From the NCBI RefSeq assembly GCF_000243095.1, contig NZ_AHJE01000050.1:35388-99387 (forward strand): a stretch of DNA of 64,000 nucleotides. The letters run 5' to 3'. Position 1 is the first letter of the stretch. The number at the start of each line of letters is the position of its first letter. The notes beneath the pieces were generated by a model, which was not told the DNA's origin, did no database searches, and worked only from the letters and a program-made list of their open reading frames with translations. The position numbers and the translations under genes were made by a program. This stretch comes from Cupriavidus basilensis OR16. Its GTDB lineage: Bacteria; Pseudomonadota; Gammaproteobacteria; Burkholderiales; Burkholderiaceae. Positions 36,845 to 45,353 of this stretch are shown here, one piece after another.

Positions 36845-37738
36845 ATGAACTTCAAGCAAGTCGAGGCGTTCAGGGCCGTGATGACGACGCGTTCGATGAC
36901 CACGGCAGCCGGACTCCTCCACACCTCTCAGCCGAATGTCAGTAGATGGATCTCGCTCCTGGAGCAGACAGTTGGGTTCACACTATTCCAACGAATCGGG
37001 ACGCGGCTGGTCCCGACGGCGGAAGCGGAGGCGTTTTATGCCGACGTGGAACGCGCATTTCTCGGCCTGGAGTCCCTGGGAGAAAGCGCGGATTCGATTC
37101 GCCGCCGAGGGACCGGCTTGCTCCGCGTTGGCGCGGTAGGCTCGATTGCACACTGCGTGTTGCCGGACGCCCTTCAGATTTTCAGGAGTATGTTTCCAGA
37201 CATACCGATTGTGGTTAATCTGGGGCGGTCCGATGTCGTCGCAAAATGGACGGCGACTGGTTTTTGTGATGTTGGATTCTGCTCTATTATCACTGATTTG
37301 CCGAGCCTGGATTTTGAACTGATCAATACTGCTCGGGGTGTGGTAATTGTCAATAGTTCGCATAGGCTGGCCGCGCATGATGTCGTGTATCCAAGCGATT
37401 TTGAGAATGAACACTTCATATCGCTGCCCATGGGTAGCCCAAACCGAAACCAGATAGATCGTCATTTCCCTAATGACCTCAGGCATCTCTCTATCGAGAC
37501 GCCATACGCCTCGACAATTTGCACGATGGTTAGCAAGGACCTCGGCTCGTCTATCGTAAGTCCGATAGATTCCCGAGCGCTTCGAATGCAAAATGTTGTC
37601 GAGATCCCTTTTTCTGAAGTGGTTCCGTTCAATAGCTACGCCGTGACATCGGACCATTTTCCAGTGGGATTCCTGGCGAATCGACTAACAGACTGTGTGC
37701 GCCGTAGCTTCGAGGCCCTAAGACATTCAATAGACTGA
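36845..37738 (+). CDS. LysR family transcriptional regulator
   Basis: This 297-residue regulator has an N-terminal winged helix (FKQVEAFRAVMTTRSMTTAA, then HTSQPNVSRWISLLEQ) and a periplasmic-binding-type effector domain (about 90-295). It is divergent from the lyase-Bug unit and probably activates it in response to the substrate. GAGGACCTCAC precedes the start. Codon use is more AT-rich than the average of the window, matching the lyase, so the three genes may have arrived together. Confidence 0.88.
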   Translation: MNFKQVEAFRAVMTTRSMTTAAGLLHTSQPNVSRWISLLEQTVGFTLFQRIGTRLVPTAEAEAFYADVERAFLGLESLGESADSIRRRGTGLLRVGAVGSIAHCVLPDALQIFRSMFPDIPIVVNLGRSDVVAKWTATGFCDVGFCSIITDLPSLDFELINTARGVVIVNSSHRLAAHDVVYPSDFENEHFISLPMGSPNRNQIDRHFPNDLRHLSIETPYASTICTMVSKDLGSSIVSPIDSRALRMQNVVEIPFSEVVPFNSYAVTSDHFPVGFLANRLTDCVRRSFEALRHSID

Positions 37739-37994
37739 TTTTTGGACCAGTGGTTTTCCAACGACAGCAGATTGGGAAGTCCGTATTATCGATTGCCGGT
37801 TAAAGGCGGCACTGGATAGGCGCTTGCGGCGCCGAGAATCCACGCGGGTCTTAATTGCGGCCCGCTGGCCTCCGCCTGCCGCAGGTCCGGCGAGCGGCTG
37901 TGAGCGGTCATCCAAGCTGACGTTGCCGATCGCCTTCTCGTCGGCCGGTACGGTCATTGGTTTGCCTGGTTGACCGACCGAAAATGGCTGTGGA

Positions 37995-38110
37995 TTCAAC
38001 CGGTCGATGCAACACCCTAGAGGCTCTGTGAGCGGGGTGTTGCAAATGAAGCAAAGACGGCGGATCTACTACTCGGAAACCCAGAAGGCGTTGATGTGGG
38101 AGCGCTGGTC
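37995..38110 (+). mobile_element. IS30-type element end with transposase N-terminus (copy 2)
   Basis: It starts with ATTCAACCGGTCGATGCAAC and a GTGTTGCAAATGAAGCAAAG block. The transposase opens MKQRRRIYYSETQKALMWER, as in IS30-family elements, and stops being recognisable at about 38105. The rest of the element is absent. The remainder of 37739-38411 holds only short frames without similarity. Confidence 0.65.
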
Positions 38111-38411
38111 TCCGACAGGCATCTACTCGTCCCTTTCCGGTCATTCAGCTCTCGGCGGTCGTAATGGTCAGTCTAAGGGATGTTGGATGCATACTGAGGC
38201 TGCCCTAACGATCAGCGACAGTGTCGGATGCCATACCCGCGAGCGCACCACTATCGACATCCAGCCAGACTTGATGCGACGCCTCATCGTCTCGCAACAT
38301 GGCGATCACAAGTTCGACATCTTTGGTGGCCTCCCGCATGTGAACAATCTGATTGGATCGCGTCACTAAAAAAATCATCAGAAGTCAGATCGTGTGTGCG
38401 ATAGAAGCTCT

Positions 38412-40520
38412 TTACATCTGAGCTGTCAGGCTCAGCGCGAAGCGGCGGCCTTGGTCCACCATCCAGTTGCCGCTCAAGCCGTTGGCGCGACTACGCTCGT
38501 CCACGGGCACCATCTTGTTGGTCAGGTTCAGCACGGCAAAATTGATCGCGAGATTCTTGGATATGCGATACATGCCGCCTAGATCGAGCGTGGTGGTGGA
38601 GGGTCTTTCGCGTACGCCCTGGGCGCCATTGCGGAATGCTGCCCATTGCTCCTTGCCGATGTAGTTGATGTCGGCGTAGAGATTCAACTGGGGCAGGGGT
38701 GTCCAATTCACCTGCATATTGAGCTTGTGTTTTGGTGTCTTATCCAATGGGTAACCGTTCAGCGAGCTGCCATTGAATGCTCTTTCCGCTTTGCCCTCGC
38801 GTCGCGATTGGGTCATCGTGTACGACCCGGAGATCTTCCATTGCGTGGCCAGATGTGTGCCGGCGCCAAGTTCGAGGCCGTACAGTTTGACCTTGTCGAT
38901 GTTGTTGTACGCGTAGATATTGCGGCCAGGGGAGTTGGGGTCAGCGACCCCTGTGTCGTAGCTGGTTACTTTGTTTTTGAGCAGGTTGTTGAATAGGGTG
39001 AGGCTGACTTGACTCCTGCCCTGGTCGTAACGCACGCCCAGCTCCTGCGTGAGGCTGGTTTCGGGCTTGAGGTTCGCGTTTCCGCACAAGGTGCCGGGGA
39101 CAGCGCCCGCCACGCCGCCAGTTGTCATGCAATAGCCAGCGGTGCTCTGACGCAAAGTAGGGGGTTTGAAGCCGGAGGACACGCCGCCGCGCATCGTCCA
39201 TGCTGGACTGATTTTGTATACGCCGTAAATGCGCGGGCTGACATGGCTGCCATATCGATCGTCATGGTCGAGCCGCACGCCGGTGGTCAGCGTGAATCTA
39301 CTGTTGACGAAATAATCGTTCTCGCCGAACAGGGCCCAGGCATCGCGCTTGATGTTGTCCGAATTCGGCGCATGGCCCTTCGGTACCGCATCCTGCCTTC
39401 CCACGCCGGATAGCCGGGCCCAGATATGCTGACCGCCCGCGGTCAGGATATTGCGTTCTCCTGCCCATGGCACCTCCAGCTTCCCTTCGAGCACCGTGTC
39501 CGTGATGGCGGGCCTGATCGGAGTCTGGCCCGATGCCGTCCATTGGTCCTGCGTGCCCCGCTCTCCATACAGGGACAAGGTGGAGTTGCCGATGTCCCAT
39601 CGCCCATCGTGCGTGACGCCCCAGTACTCGCGTGCATGGCGAGTCTCGACGATGGTCGTCGGCGCATTGCGTGGCGTTGCGGCCGCGATACTCCGTCCAG
39701 GCGTGCTGAGATAGGTCAGTTGCTCTCGTCCCGCGTTCAGGCTGAAATCCTGATTGCGCGCCGGCTTGACCGCCAGCTTGACGTCAAAGCTGAGGTCGCG
39801 TTGACCGTTTGCCCCGCTGGTGCCATTGAGCGGGTAATAGATATTGTCTTCGCCGCGATGCAACGCCTTGCCCGATACCTGCAAGCCGACCACATCTTTC
39901 TTGACCGGGCCGCCGACCCAGAAATCGATGCTCCGGGTGTCGCCCTGGTTTTTCTCCTGCTGCAACACGCCGCCGACGGTGACTGTGCCGCCCCATGTCT
40001 CGGGGACCTTGCGCGTGATGATATTGATCACGCCGCCCATCGCATCCGCGCCGTACAGGGACGACATCGGGCCCCGCACCACCTCGATGCGCTCGATCGC
40101 GCTCAACGGAGGTAGCAGATTGCCTTGAACGCCGGCCGTGCTCCGATTCATCGTCTCCCGGGTGTTCTGGCGCTTGCCGTCCACCAGCATCAGCGTGTAT
40201 TCGCCCGGCATTCCGCGGATCGCGATGTCTTGGTCGTTCGGGCCGGCGCCCACCACGCTGACGCCTTCCACGGAACGCATGATGTCGGCCAGCGAGTTGT
40301 ATGGTCTGGCCTCGATGTCCTTGCGAGTGATCACGGAAATGCTGGCCGGGGCCTCCTGGATGGCCTGCTCGCGCTGACTGGCAGTCACGACCACGGTCCC
40401 CAGCGTTACGTCGCCATCTGATGGCTTCGCCGGCTGTATCTGCGCCCAGGCACTGGATGCACCCAGGACGCCGGCAGCCACCGCGGACTTGAGGGCAAAA
40501 CAGGGTAAGGAATGTGACAT
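38412..40520 (-). CDS. TonB-dependent ferric siderophore receptor
   Basis: This 702-residue outer-membrane receptor resembles the FepA/CirA/PirA group. The signal peptide is about 1-26. A TonB box-like VVVTASQ is near 42, and the plug (about 55-160) contains IAIRGMPGEYTLMLVDGKR and IERIEVVRGPMSSLYGADAM. A 22-strand barrel follows. It takes up an iron-siderophore complex using TonB. The promoter region (40521-40621) has an AraC-type direct repeat, and the divergently arranged iron genes beyond have a Fur box. The downstream binding protein and permease are stumps. Confidence 0.9.
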   Translation of the reverse strand: MSHSLPCFALKSAVAAGVLGASSAWAQIQPAKPSDGDVTLGTVVVTASQREQAIQEAPASISVITRKDIEARPYNSLADIMRSVEGVSVVGAGPNDQDIAIRGMPGEYTLMLVDGKRQNTRETMNRSTAGVQGNLLPPLSAIERIEVVRGPMSSLYGADAMGGVINIITRKVPETWGGTVTVGGVLQQEKNQGDTRSIDFWVGGPVKKDVVGLQVSGKALHRGEDNIYYPLNGTSGANGQRDLSFDVKLAVKPARNQDFSLNAGREQLTYLSTPGRSIAAATPRNAPTTIVETRHAREYWGVTHDGRWDIGNSTLSLYGERGTQDQWTASGQTPIRPAITDTVLEGKLEVPWAGERNILTAGGQHIWARLSGVGRQDAVPKGHAPNSDNIKRDAWALFGENDYFVNSRFTLTTGVRLDHDDRYGSHVSPRIYGVYKISPAWTMRGGVSSGFKPPTLRQSTAGYCMTTGGVAGAVPGTLCGNANLKPETSLTQELGVRYDQGRSQVSLTLFNNLLKNKVTSYDTGVADPNSPGRNIYAYNNIDKVKLYGLELGAGTHLATQWKISGSYTMTQSRREGKAERAFNGSSLNGYPLDKTPKHKLNMQVNWTPLPQLNLYADINYIGKEQWAAFRNGAQGVRERPSTTTLDLGGMYRISKNLAINFAVLNLTNKMVPVDERSRANGLSGNWMVDQGRRFALSLTAQM

Positions 40521-40583
40521 GATTTCAATTTAGGTAATGAGATGCATTCGCGTTTGCATTATCTAGGTTGAAAGCATGCGAAG

Positions 40584-40613
40584 TGTTTGCGCAAGAAACG
40601 AACTTGTTTGCGC
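40584..40613. promoter_or_regulatory. AraC-type direct repeat before the TonB receptor
   Basis: TGTTTGCGC occurs at 40584-40592 and again at 40605-40613, 21 bases (two helical turns) apart. This is the geometry expected for an AraC/PchR-type activator on one face of the helix. It lies 65-95 bases upstream of the receptor start, next to the AraC regulator gene. Confidence 0.6.
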
Positions 40614-40621
40614 GCCTGTCT

Positions 40622-41605
40622 TCAACGCTGACCGCTGCGCTGGGCAAGTTTCGGTGTTACCCCGAAACGCCGTTTGTAGGCAGTGGCGAAATTTGCAGGG
40701 CTGGTGTAGCCGGCTAGTGCCGCCGCTTGCTTGATGCTGAGGGCATCGCGCTCCAGCGCCAGCCGGGCTCGCTGAAGGGCGCTCTCGCGCAAGAAGTCGA
40801 AGATGGTCGTGCCGTAGGCGCTACGGAATTGCCGCTGCATGGTATTGGCGTTCATGCCCATCTGGCGCGCCATATCCTCGAGCGAAAGCTGGTTGGCTGC
40901 CGCACCGCTAAGGAATGCCCGCAGCTCCGCCATGCGGCAATACCCTCTTGGGCTAAGGCCTGTCGTATTCGTCTGCGCAATGTTGTGGATGATGCTCTGG
41001 CTGCCCCGGGGCGGCGCTAATGCCTCTGCCAGCAAGTCCAGCATGCGGCTTTCCAGGTAAATGGCCTGCAAGATCGGTTCATAGGCAGGCGGTCGGACGA
41101 TCTGCTCGGCCAGGGCTATCGCGCGTGGCGTAGGTTGCCAAGGCTGCGCCAGCAGGTGGGAGGACAGCAGGGAACGCAAGCGCGCCGGCATCGCCGCACA
41201 ACTGGCCTCCTGGAGGTGCTGCAGCCATTGGTCGGAGATGACGAAACTAAGTCGTCGCGCATAGTTTCCTCTATGGATTCGACGGCTGAAGGTTTCGGGC
41301 TCGATGGCGTTCATCAGGAATGCCTGAGCGCAGCTCGGCCACCCATGGGAAATCTCGTGTGCGCTGCGTGGGCAGGCGGTCGTCAGTACCACGCGCCGGT
41401 TGCCATACGACAGGTCCAGATTTCCCTCGAGCAGCAGCACCAGGTGTAGGCCGGGGGCGCAGCGCCCGGAGGCGGTGCCATCGAATTCGTCCGTCGCGTC
41501 ATCGGCGTGCATTTGCAGGCCTGGTCGCACTTCACGGATCTTGGCAATGTGTGCAGCAAATCCTGGCTTGCTGGGATCAGGAAGACGGTCTTCGAGCGCA
41601 TCCAT
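40622..41605 (-). CDS. AraC family regulator of siderophore uptake (PchR-like)
   Basis: This 327-residue protein has a ligand domain (about 1-220) and a C-terminal AraC helix-turn-helix pair (SLEDMARQMGMNANTMQRQF, SIKQAAALAGYTSPANFATA). It lies between the TonB receptor and the binding-protein stump. PchR-type proteins activate receptor and siderophore genes when bound to the ferric siderophore. AAGGGTAGG precedes the start at 41605. A Fur box is about 120 bases upstream of it. Confidence 0.87.
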   Translation of the reverse strand: MDALEDRLPDPSKPGFAAHIAKIREVRPGLQMHADDATDEFDGTASGRCAPGLHLVLLLEGNLDLSYGNRRVVLTTACPRSAHEISHGWPSCAQAFLMNAIEPETFSRRIHRGNYARRLSFVISDQWLQHLQEASCAAMPARLRSLLSSHLLAQPWQPTPRAIALAEQIVRPPAYEPILQAIYLESRMLDLLAEALAPPRGSQSIIHNIAQTNTTGLSPRGYCRMAELRAFLSGAAANQLSLEDMARQMGMNANTMQRQFRSAYGTTIFDFLRESALQRARLALERDALSIKQAAALAGYTSPANFATAYKRRFGVTPKLAQRSGQR

Positions 41606-41725
41606 GCTGCCTACCCTTTTGAGCTTGGCGGCGCCGGCCGCGTATCCGGCGGGGCAGCGCAAACCATTTCGTTGCTTTGCCAAACAAACGGCGCCACATC
41701 GCACATCCCTTTCAGGATAGAATTA

Positions 41726-41744
41726 AATGAGAATCATTAGCATT
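41726..41744. promoter_or_regulatory. Fur box
   Basis: AATGAGAATCATTAGCATT matches the 19-base Fur consensus well (AATGATAATCATTATC type). It lies between the divergent AraC regulator and the binding-protein/esterase unit, so iron would repress both. Confidence 0.75.
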
Positions 41745-41750
41745 ATCGAG

Positions 41751-41942
41751 GTGAGCGTGAGAAAGACAAGCAAATTTTTGTTGCGGATCTGCGCGGTGGT
41801 GCTGTGTTGCGCGCTCAGCGCAGCGCAGGCACAGGAGACCGTCACCGATCTGGCAGGCCGCAGCGTCCGCAACTCCGCCGGCACCGCTCGCATCCAGCCG
41901 GTCGCGCTGCAGGGCGAGTACTGGAGGAGCCTCGGGCTTTGA
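41751..41942 (+). pseudogene. Siderophore ABC binding protein reduced to its two ends
   Basis: From a GTG at 41751 or 41757 the frame gives a signal peptide (FLLRICAVVLCCALSAAQAQ) and the usual mature start ETVTDLAGRSV. After SAGTARI it goes straight to QPVALQGEYWRSLGL, which is the extreme C-terminus of such proteins. About 270 residues are missing, yet the frame stays open to a stop at 41942. The ATG at 41727 lies inside the Fur box and is not a likely start. The product could at most be a 40-residue exported peptide. Confidence 0.75.
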
Positions 41943-41943
41943 C

Positions 41944-42915
41944 ATGCCGATATCCGTATCCATATCCGCATCCATCACGCGCCGCACGCTGTTGTCGGCG
42001 GGCCTGGGGAGCGCGCTCTCCGGTTGCGTCACATTCATGAAATCCAGCGCCTCGTCCCGTGACTTGCCGAGCCTCGCCGCCTCGGCGCCCGTTCAGGTCC
42101 CAGCGAGCCGGCAGCTCGACGTGACGATCGCCGGGCAACGCCGGCGCATTTTCGTCGCATTGCCGCCGGAGCCCGCGCCGCAGCAGGGATATCCCGTCTT
42201 GTACGTGCTGGACGGTAACGCGTTGTTTCCCTTGCTCGCGCAGCTGGCGCGCAACCGTGCCGCGCGCCCCGATGGCGCGCAGGCCAGCACGCCGGTAGTG
42301 GTCGGGCTGGGATATGCCACGGATGCCCCTTACGACATGCAGGGCCGCACCGACGACTACACCTTGGCCGCGACGCCTGGCCCGACGCCCGGAGCGAGCC
42401 GCAGCGGCGCAGATCGATTCCTGGCCTTCCTCGAGCATGATGTGCAGCCGTGGCTGGCGCGGCAGCTACCCATCGATCCACAGCGGCAGATCCTGTTCGG
42501 CCACTCCTATGGCGGATTGCTGACCTTGTACGCGTTGTTCACCCGCAGCCGCATGTTTCAGAGCTACATCGCGGCCAGCCCGTCCATCTGGTGGGGCGAT
42601 CGCGCCATCCTGCCATTCCGGGACCAGTTCGTGCGGCAGGCGTCGCCGCTTCAGCAGTCCGCCGGCTTGCTGATCACGGCAGGCAGCCTTGAAGAAGGCA
42701 TGCCGAACGCGGATCCGGAACGCGCGCGCCGCCAGCAGGCGCGCAAGCAGGTTAGCTCCGCTCGCGCCCTCACGCAGAGCCTGCAGGGCGTGCAGGGATT
42801 GCGGGCCGAGTTCCGTCTGCTGGAGGGCGAGGACCACGGCAGCCTGGTTCTCCCCAGCGCTGCCTTGGCCGTCAGCATAGCCTGCGCCCCGCCGTCAATC
42901 GGAGCGCCGGCATGA
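41944..42915 (+). CDS. Siderophore esterase (IroE/Fes-like alpha/beta hydrolase)
   Basis: This 323-residue protein has an Esterase_D-type fold: YPVLYVLDGNALFPLL, the nucleophile Ser188 in FGHSYGGLL, and a late His in EGEDHGSLV. A twin-arginine-like RRTLLSAGLGSALSGC near the start suggests export, possibly as a lipoprotein. Such enzymes cut ester-linked siderophores to release iron. It starts two bases after the binding-protein stump and its stop overlaps the next start (ATGA), so it belongs to the Fur-controlled unit. Intact. Confidence 0.85.
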   Translation: MPISVSISASITRRTLLSAGLGSALSGCVTFMKSSASSRDLPSLAASAPVQVPASRQLDVTIAGQRRRIFVALPPEPAPQQGYPVLYVLDGNALFPLLAQLARNRAARPDGAQASTPVVVGLGYATDAPYDMQGRTDDYTLAATPGPTPGASRSGADRFLAFLEHDVQPWLARQLPIDPQRQILFGHSYGGLLTLYALFTRSRMFQSYIAASPSIWWGDRAILPFRDQFVRQASPLQQSAGLLITAGSLEEGMPNADPERARRQQARKQVSSARALTQSLQGVQGLRAEFRLLEGEDHGSLVLPSAALAVSIACAPPSIGAPA

Positions 42916-43172
42916 GCATGCAGTTCCGGGCCTCGCGTCCATCGCTCAGGACGCGCTACCGTGCGGTCGCCGCGCGTCGCCAGGCCGCGCTGCTGTTGCT
43001 GGCTTGCGTGCTCGCGGCGCTCCTGGGGGCGGACATCGCGGCCGGTCCGGCGCCATTTGCGATTCGTGGCATTCTGGGCGGCTTGCTTCGCCCCGACAGC
43101 CTGCTCATGGAACTGCGCGTCATTTTGTGGAATGTGCGTCTGCCTGCTGCAGGCGCTCCTGCGCATCATTGA
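42912..43172 (+). pseudogene. FecCD iron permease N-terminal stump
   Basis: The 86-codon frame starts with an Arg-rich segment and one helix (QAALLLLACVLAALLGADIA) and reaches RVILWNVRLP, the conserved end of the first FecCD module segment. It then changes to AAGAPAHH and stops. The remaining nine or more helices are gone; another frame here ends ALLRIIERG and may be the tail of a lost downstream gene. The uptake system is therefore incomplete. The rest to 43448 has no supported gene. Confidence 0.75.
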
Positions 43173-43448
43173 GCGAGGTTGAACGCTCAAGAAGAGGCAA
43201 GCGACACCCTCGCCTCGAGGAGCGAACCACCCGGGAACCCGCGCCACGGTGCGGGTTTCGTCCTTTCTGCTTTCAGAAGTTGTCGACTTAAGGTGGCTAC
43301 TGGCATCGTTAGATTTGCCGGTATATGCTGCGGTTTGCTTGTAAGCCCCGCGCGCTTGACTACGATGATTGCAAGGTACCCTCGGAAGCGATGTGGCGGC
43401 CGCTACCTGCCGCCCACGGGCAGGCGCCGAAGCAAGAAGGAGAAGACC

Positions 43449-44201
43449 ATGAAGACGTGTTCCCTGCAGCTTGCGCCACTGGCGGCGGGCATGCTGCTCT
43501 CGTTGGGCGCCGCCATGCCGGCTTGCGCCGAAGAGCCTGCCATGGGCGGGATGGAGATGGTCAATCCATCTGCCGTGAAATGGGGCGATGCACCCGAATC
43601 GCTGCCCAAGGGTGCCAAGCTCGCGGTGCTCTATGGCGACCCCGGCAAGGAAGGCCCGTTCGTGATTCGGCTCAAGACGCCGGCCGGTTACAAGATACCG
43701 CCCCACTGGCACACCCAATCCGAGTATCTGACTGTTATCTCGGGGGTGCTCTATCTTGGCGCAGGCGACAATATGGACGCCGCCCAGGCACATGCGCTGA
43801 AGACGGGGGGCTTCCACTATTTGCCGGGCAAGGCGCACCACTATGCGTTTTCCAAGACGTCGACCGTCGTCCAGATCCACGGCTCGGGGCCACTCGACAT
43901 CAACTACTATGGAGTGTCGCGGCCGTCGCCGGGAGGTGGTGAACCCGGACCACGCGCAAGCCAGCACTCCCATCTGTCCCAGCCCTTGCCGCCGCGGTGT
44001 TTGTCCCCGTGGCGCCGGCACCCATCCGCCGGACCCCCGTCGCCGCGCCGGAATAGGTTAATCTTCCGCGCAGATGACCGGCCTCAACCTCTCGGCGCCG
44101 GGGCGTCCTCCGCCCCGGCGCCGGCTCTCGTATCCCATGATGAACGAACCTTCTCGCCCGCAGCTCGTTGGGGAGCATTCCTCCATCGTCGCTCTGCGTG
44201 A
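43449..44201 (+). CDS. Periplasmic cupin with read-through C-terminus
   Basis: AAGGAGAAG precedes an ATG at 43449. A signal peptide (about 1-25, ending ACA) is followed by a single cupin (about 55-140) with PPHWHTQSEYLTV (HxH and Glu) and a second-motif His in PGKAHHYAF. After LDINYYG the sequence becomes a Pro/Arg-rich tail of about 90 residues with no similarity that overlaps the sigma-54 activator gene in another frame. Family members usually end soon after INY, so a small indel has probably removed the stop. Total 250 residues. Confidence 0.75.
   Translation: MKTCSLQLAPLAAGMLLSLGAAMPACAEEPAMGGMEMVNPSAVKWGDAPESLPKGAKLAVLYGDPGKEGPFVIRLKTPAGYKIPPHWHTQSEYLTVISGVLYLGAGDNMDAAQAHALKTGGFHYLPGKAHHYAFSKTSTVVQIHGSGPLDINYYGVSRPSPGGGEPGPRASQHSHLSQPLPPRCLSPWRRHPSAGPPSPRRNRLIFRADDRPQPLGAGASSAPAPALVSHDERTFSPAARWGAFLHRRSA
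44094..44122. terminator. Strong GC hairpin upstream of the sigma-54 activator
   Basis: GGCGCCGGGGCG and its exact complement pair across a five-base loop. No T run follows. It lies between the cupin domain and the ATGATG at 44137, so it may terminate or attenuate transcription into the activator gene. It also argues against a start at 44074. Confidence 0.5.
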
Positions 44202-45180
44202 ACTGGTCGCCCGCGTCGGGCGCAGCCAGGCTAGCACCGTGCTGATCTATGGCGAGACCGGGACGGGGAAGAGCCTGGTGGCGCGCATGCTCCACGCGCA
44301 ATCCAATCGGGCCGGGCGCGAGTTCATCGATATCAATTGCGCTGCGATTCCGGCCCAGTTGCTCGAATCCGAGTTGTTTGGCCATGAACGCGGTTCGTTC
44401 ACCGGCGCGGTCAGCAGGAAGGAGGGACTGATCGAGGCGGCCAATGGCGGCACGGTCTTCCTGGACGAAGTCCGCGAGCTGGATCCGGTGATGCAGTCAA
44501 AGATCCTGACGCTGCTGGACACGCGGCGTTTCCGCCGGGTCGGCGCGGTGCGTCCCATCAGCGTGGATGCCCGCTTTATCGCCGCGACCAACAAGATCCT
44601 GTTGAGCGAGGTCAAGGCCGGCAAGTTTCGCGAGGATCTGTACTACCGGCTGCAGGTGATCGCCATCAATATCCCGCCGCTGCGCGAGCGCGGCGACGAT
44701 ATCTTCCTGCTCGCGAGCAGCGCGCTGGCGAAGTACAACGCGCAGTACGGCAGCCATATCCAGCGGCTGGATCCGGAGGTGGAGCGTATCTTTCGCGCGT
44801 ACCGGTGGCCGGGCAACGTGCGGGAGCTCGAGAACCTGCTGGAGCGCATCTGCCTGCTCGAGGAAGGCGATTGCATCCGGCCGTGTCATCTGCCGGCGCG
44901 CATCCTGCGCGACGTGGAGCGCCTCTCGGATGCCCAGGATGATGCGGTGTTGCCGCTGGCTGCAATGAACGGGCATGCGGCTTTGGATCGGGGGCAGGAT
45001 TATCACGAGGCGACGGCGCGTTTCCAGCGCGGGCTGATCGAGCAGGCGCTGGCCTCGTGCCAGCAGAATTTCAGCGCGACGGCCGAGAGGCTGGGGCTGA
45101 GCCGGCACGCGCTGCGGCACCAGATGATGAAGCTGGGTTTGGCGGCTTCGCAGGCGGGAAACGACGCAGGGAATGCGTGA
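44137..45180 (+). CDS. Sigma-54-dependent activator (AAA plus Fis domains, no sensor domain)
   Basis: This protein of about 347 residues begins directly with the central AAA domain: Walker A YGETGTGKSLVARML, the sigma-54 contact loop as GSFTGAV (usual GAFTGA, a known variant), Walker B GGTVFLDEV and the Arg finger region YRWPGNVRELENLLER. A Fis helix-turn-helix closes it (FSATAERLGLSRHALRHQMM). There is no N-terminal receiver or GAF domain, so it resembles PspF-type constitutive activators. It is placed before the AtuA operon, which it may control. Confidence 0.85.
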   Translation: MMNEPSRPQLVGEHSSIVALRELVARVGRSQASTVLIYGETGTGKSLVARMLHAQSNRAGREFIDINCAAIPAQLLESELFGHERGSFTGAVSRKEGLIEAANGGTVFLDEVRELDPVMQSKILTLLDTRRFRRVGAVRPISVDARFIAATNKILLSEVKAGKFREDLYYRLQVIAINIPPLRERGDDIFLLASSALAKYNAQYGSHIQRLDPEVERIFRAYRWPGNVRELENLLERICLLEEGDCIRPCHLPARILRDVERLSDAQDDAVLPLAAMNGHAALDRGQDYHEATARFQRGLIEQALASCQQNFSATAERLGLSRHALRHQMMKLGLAASQAGNDAGNA

Positions 45181-45353
45181 ATTTCACGCATGATAGGCTC
45201 CGAGTTGCGTGTGAGCCACGCATCACGCAAACCAATTATTCGCTAACTCACTGAAAAACAAGAGTATTTAGCTGCCCTGCAAGTTGGCATGCAACCTGCT
45301 GTAGATGATCTGTCAAGCCCGGCTCGGGGAAGACACCATCTGGAGAACCCTGC

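Noticed and set aside
42651..44021. 456-codon minus-strand frame over the esterase-permease-cupin region
   Set aside because: Antisense shadow; three plus-strand genes with clear motifs and ribosome sites cover the same DNA.
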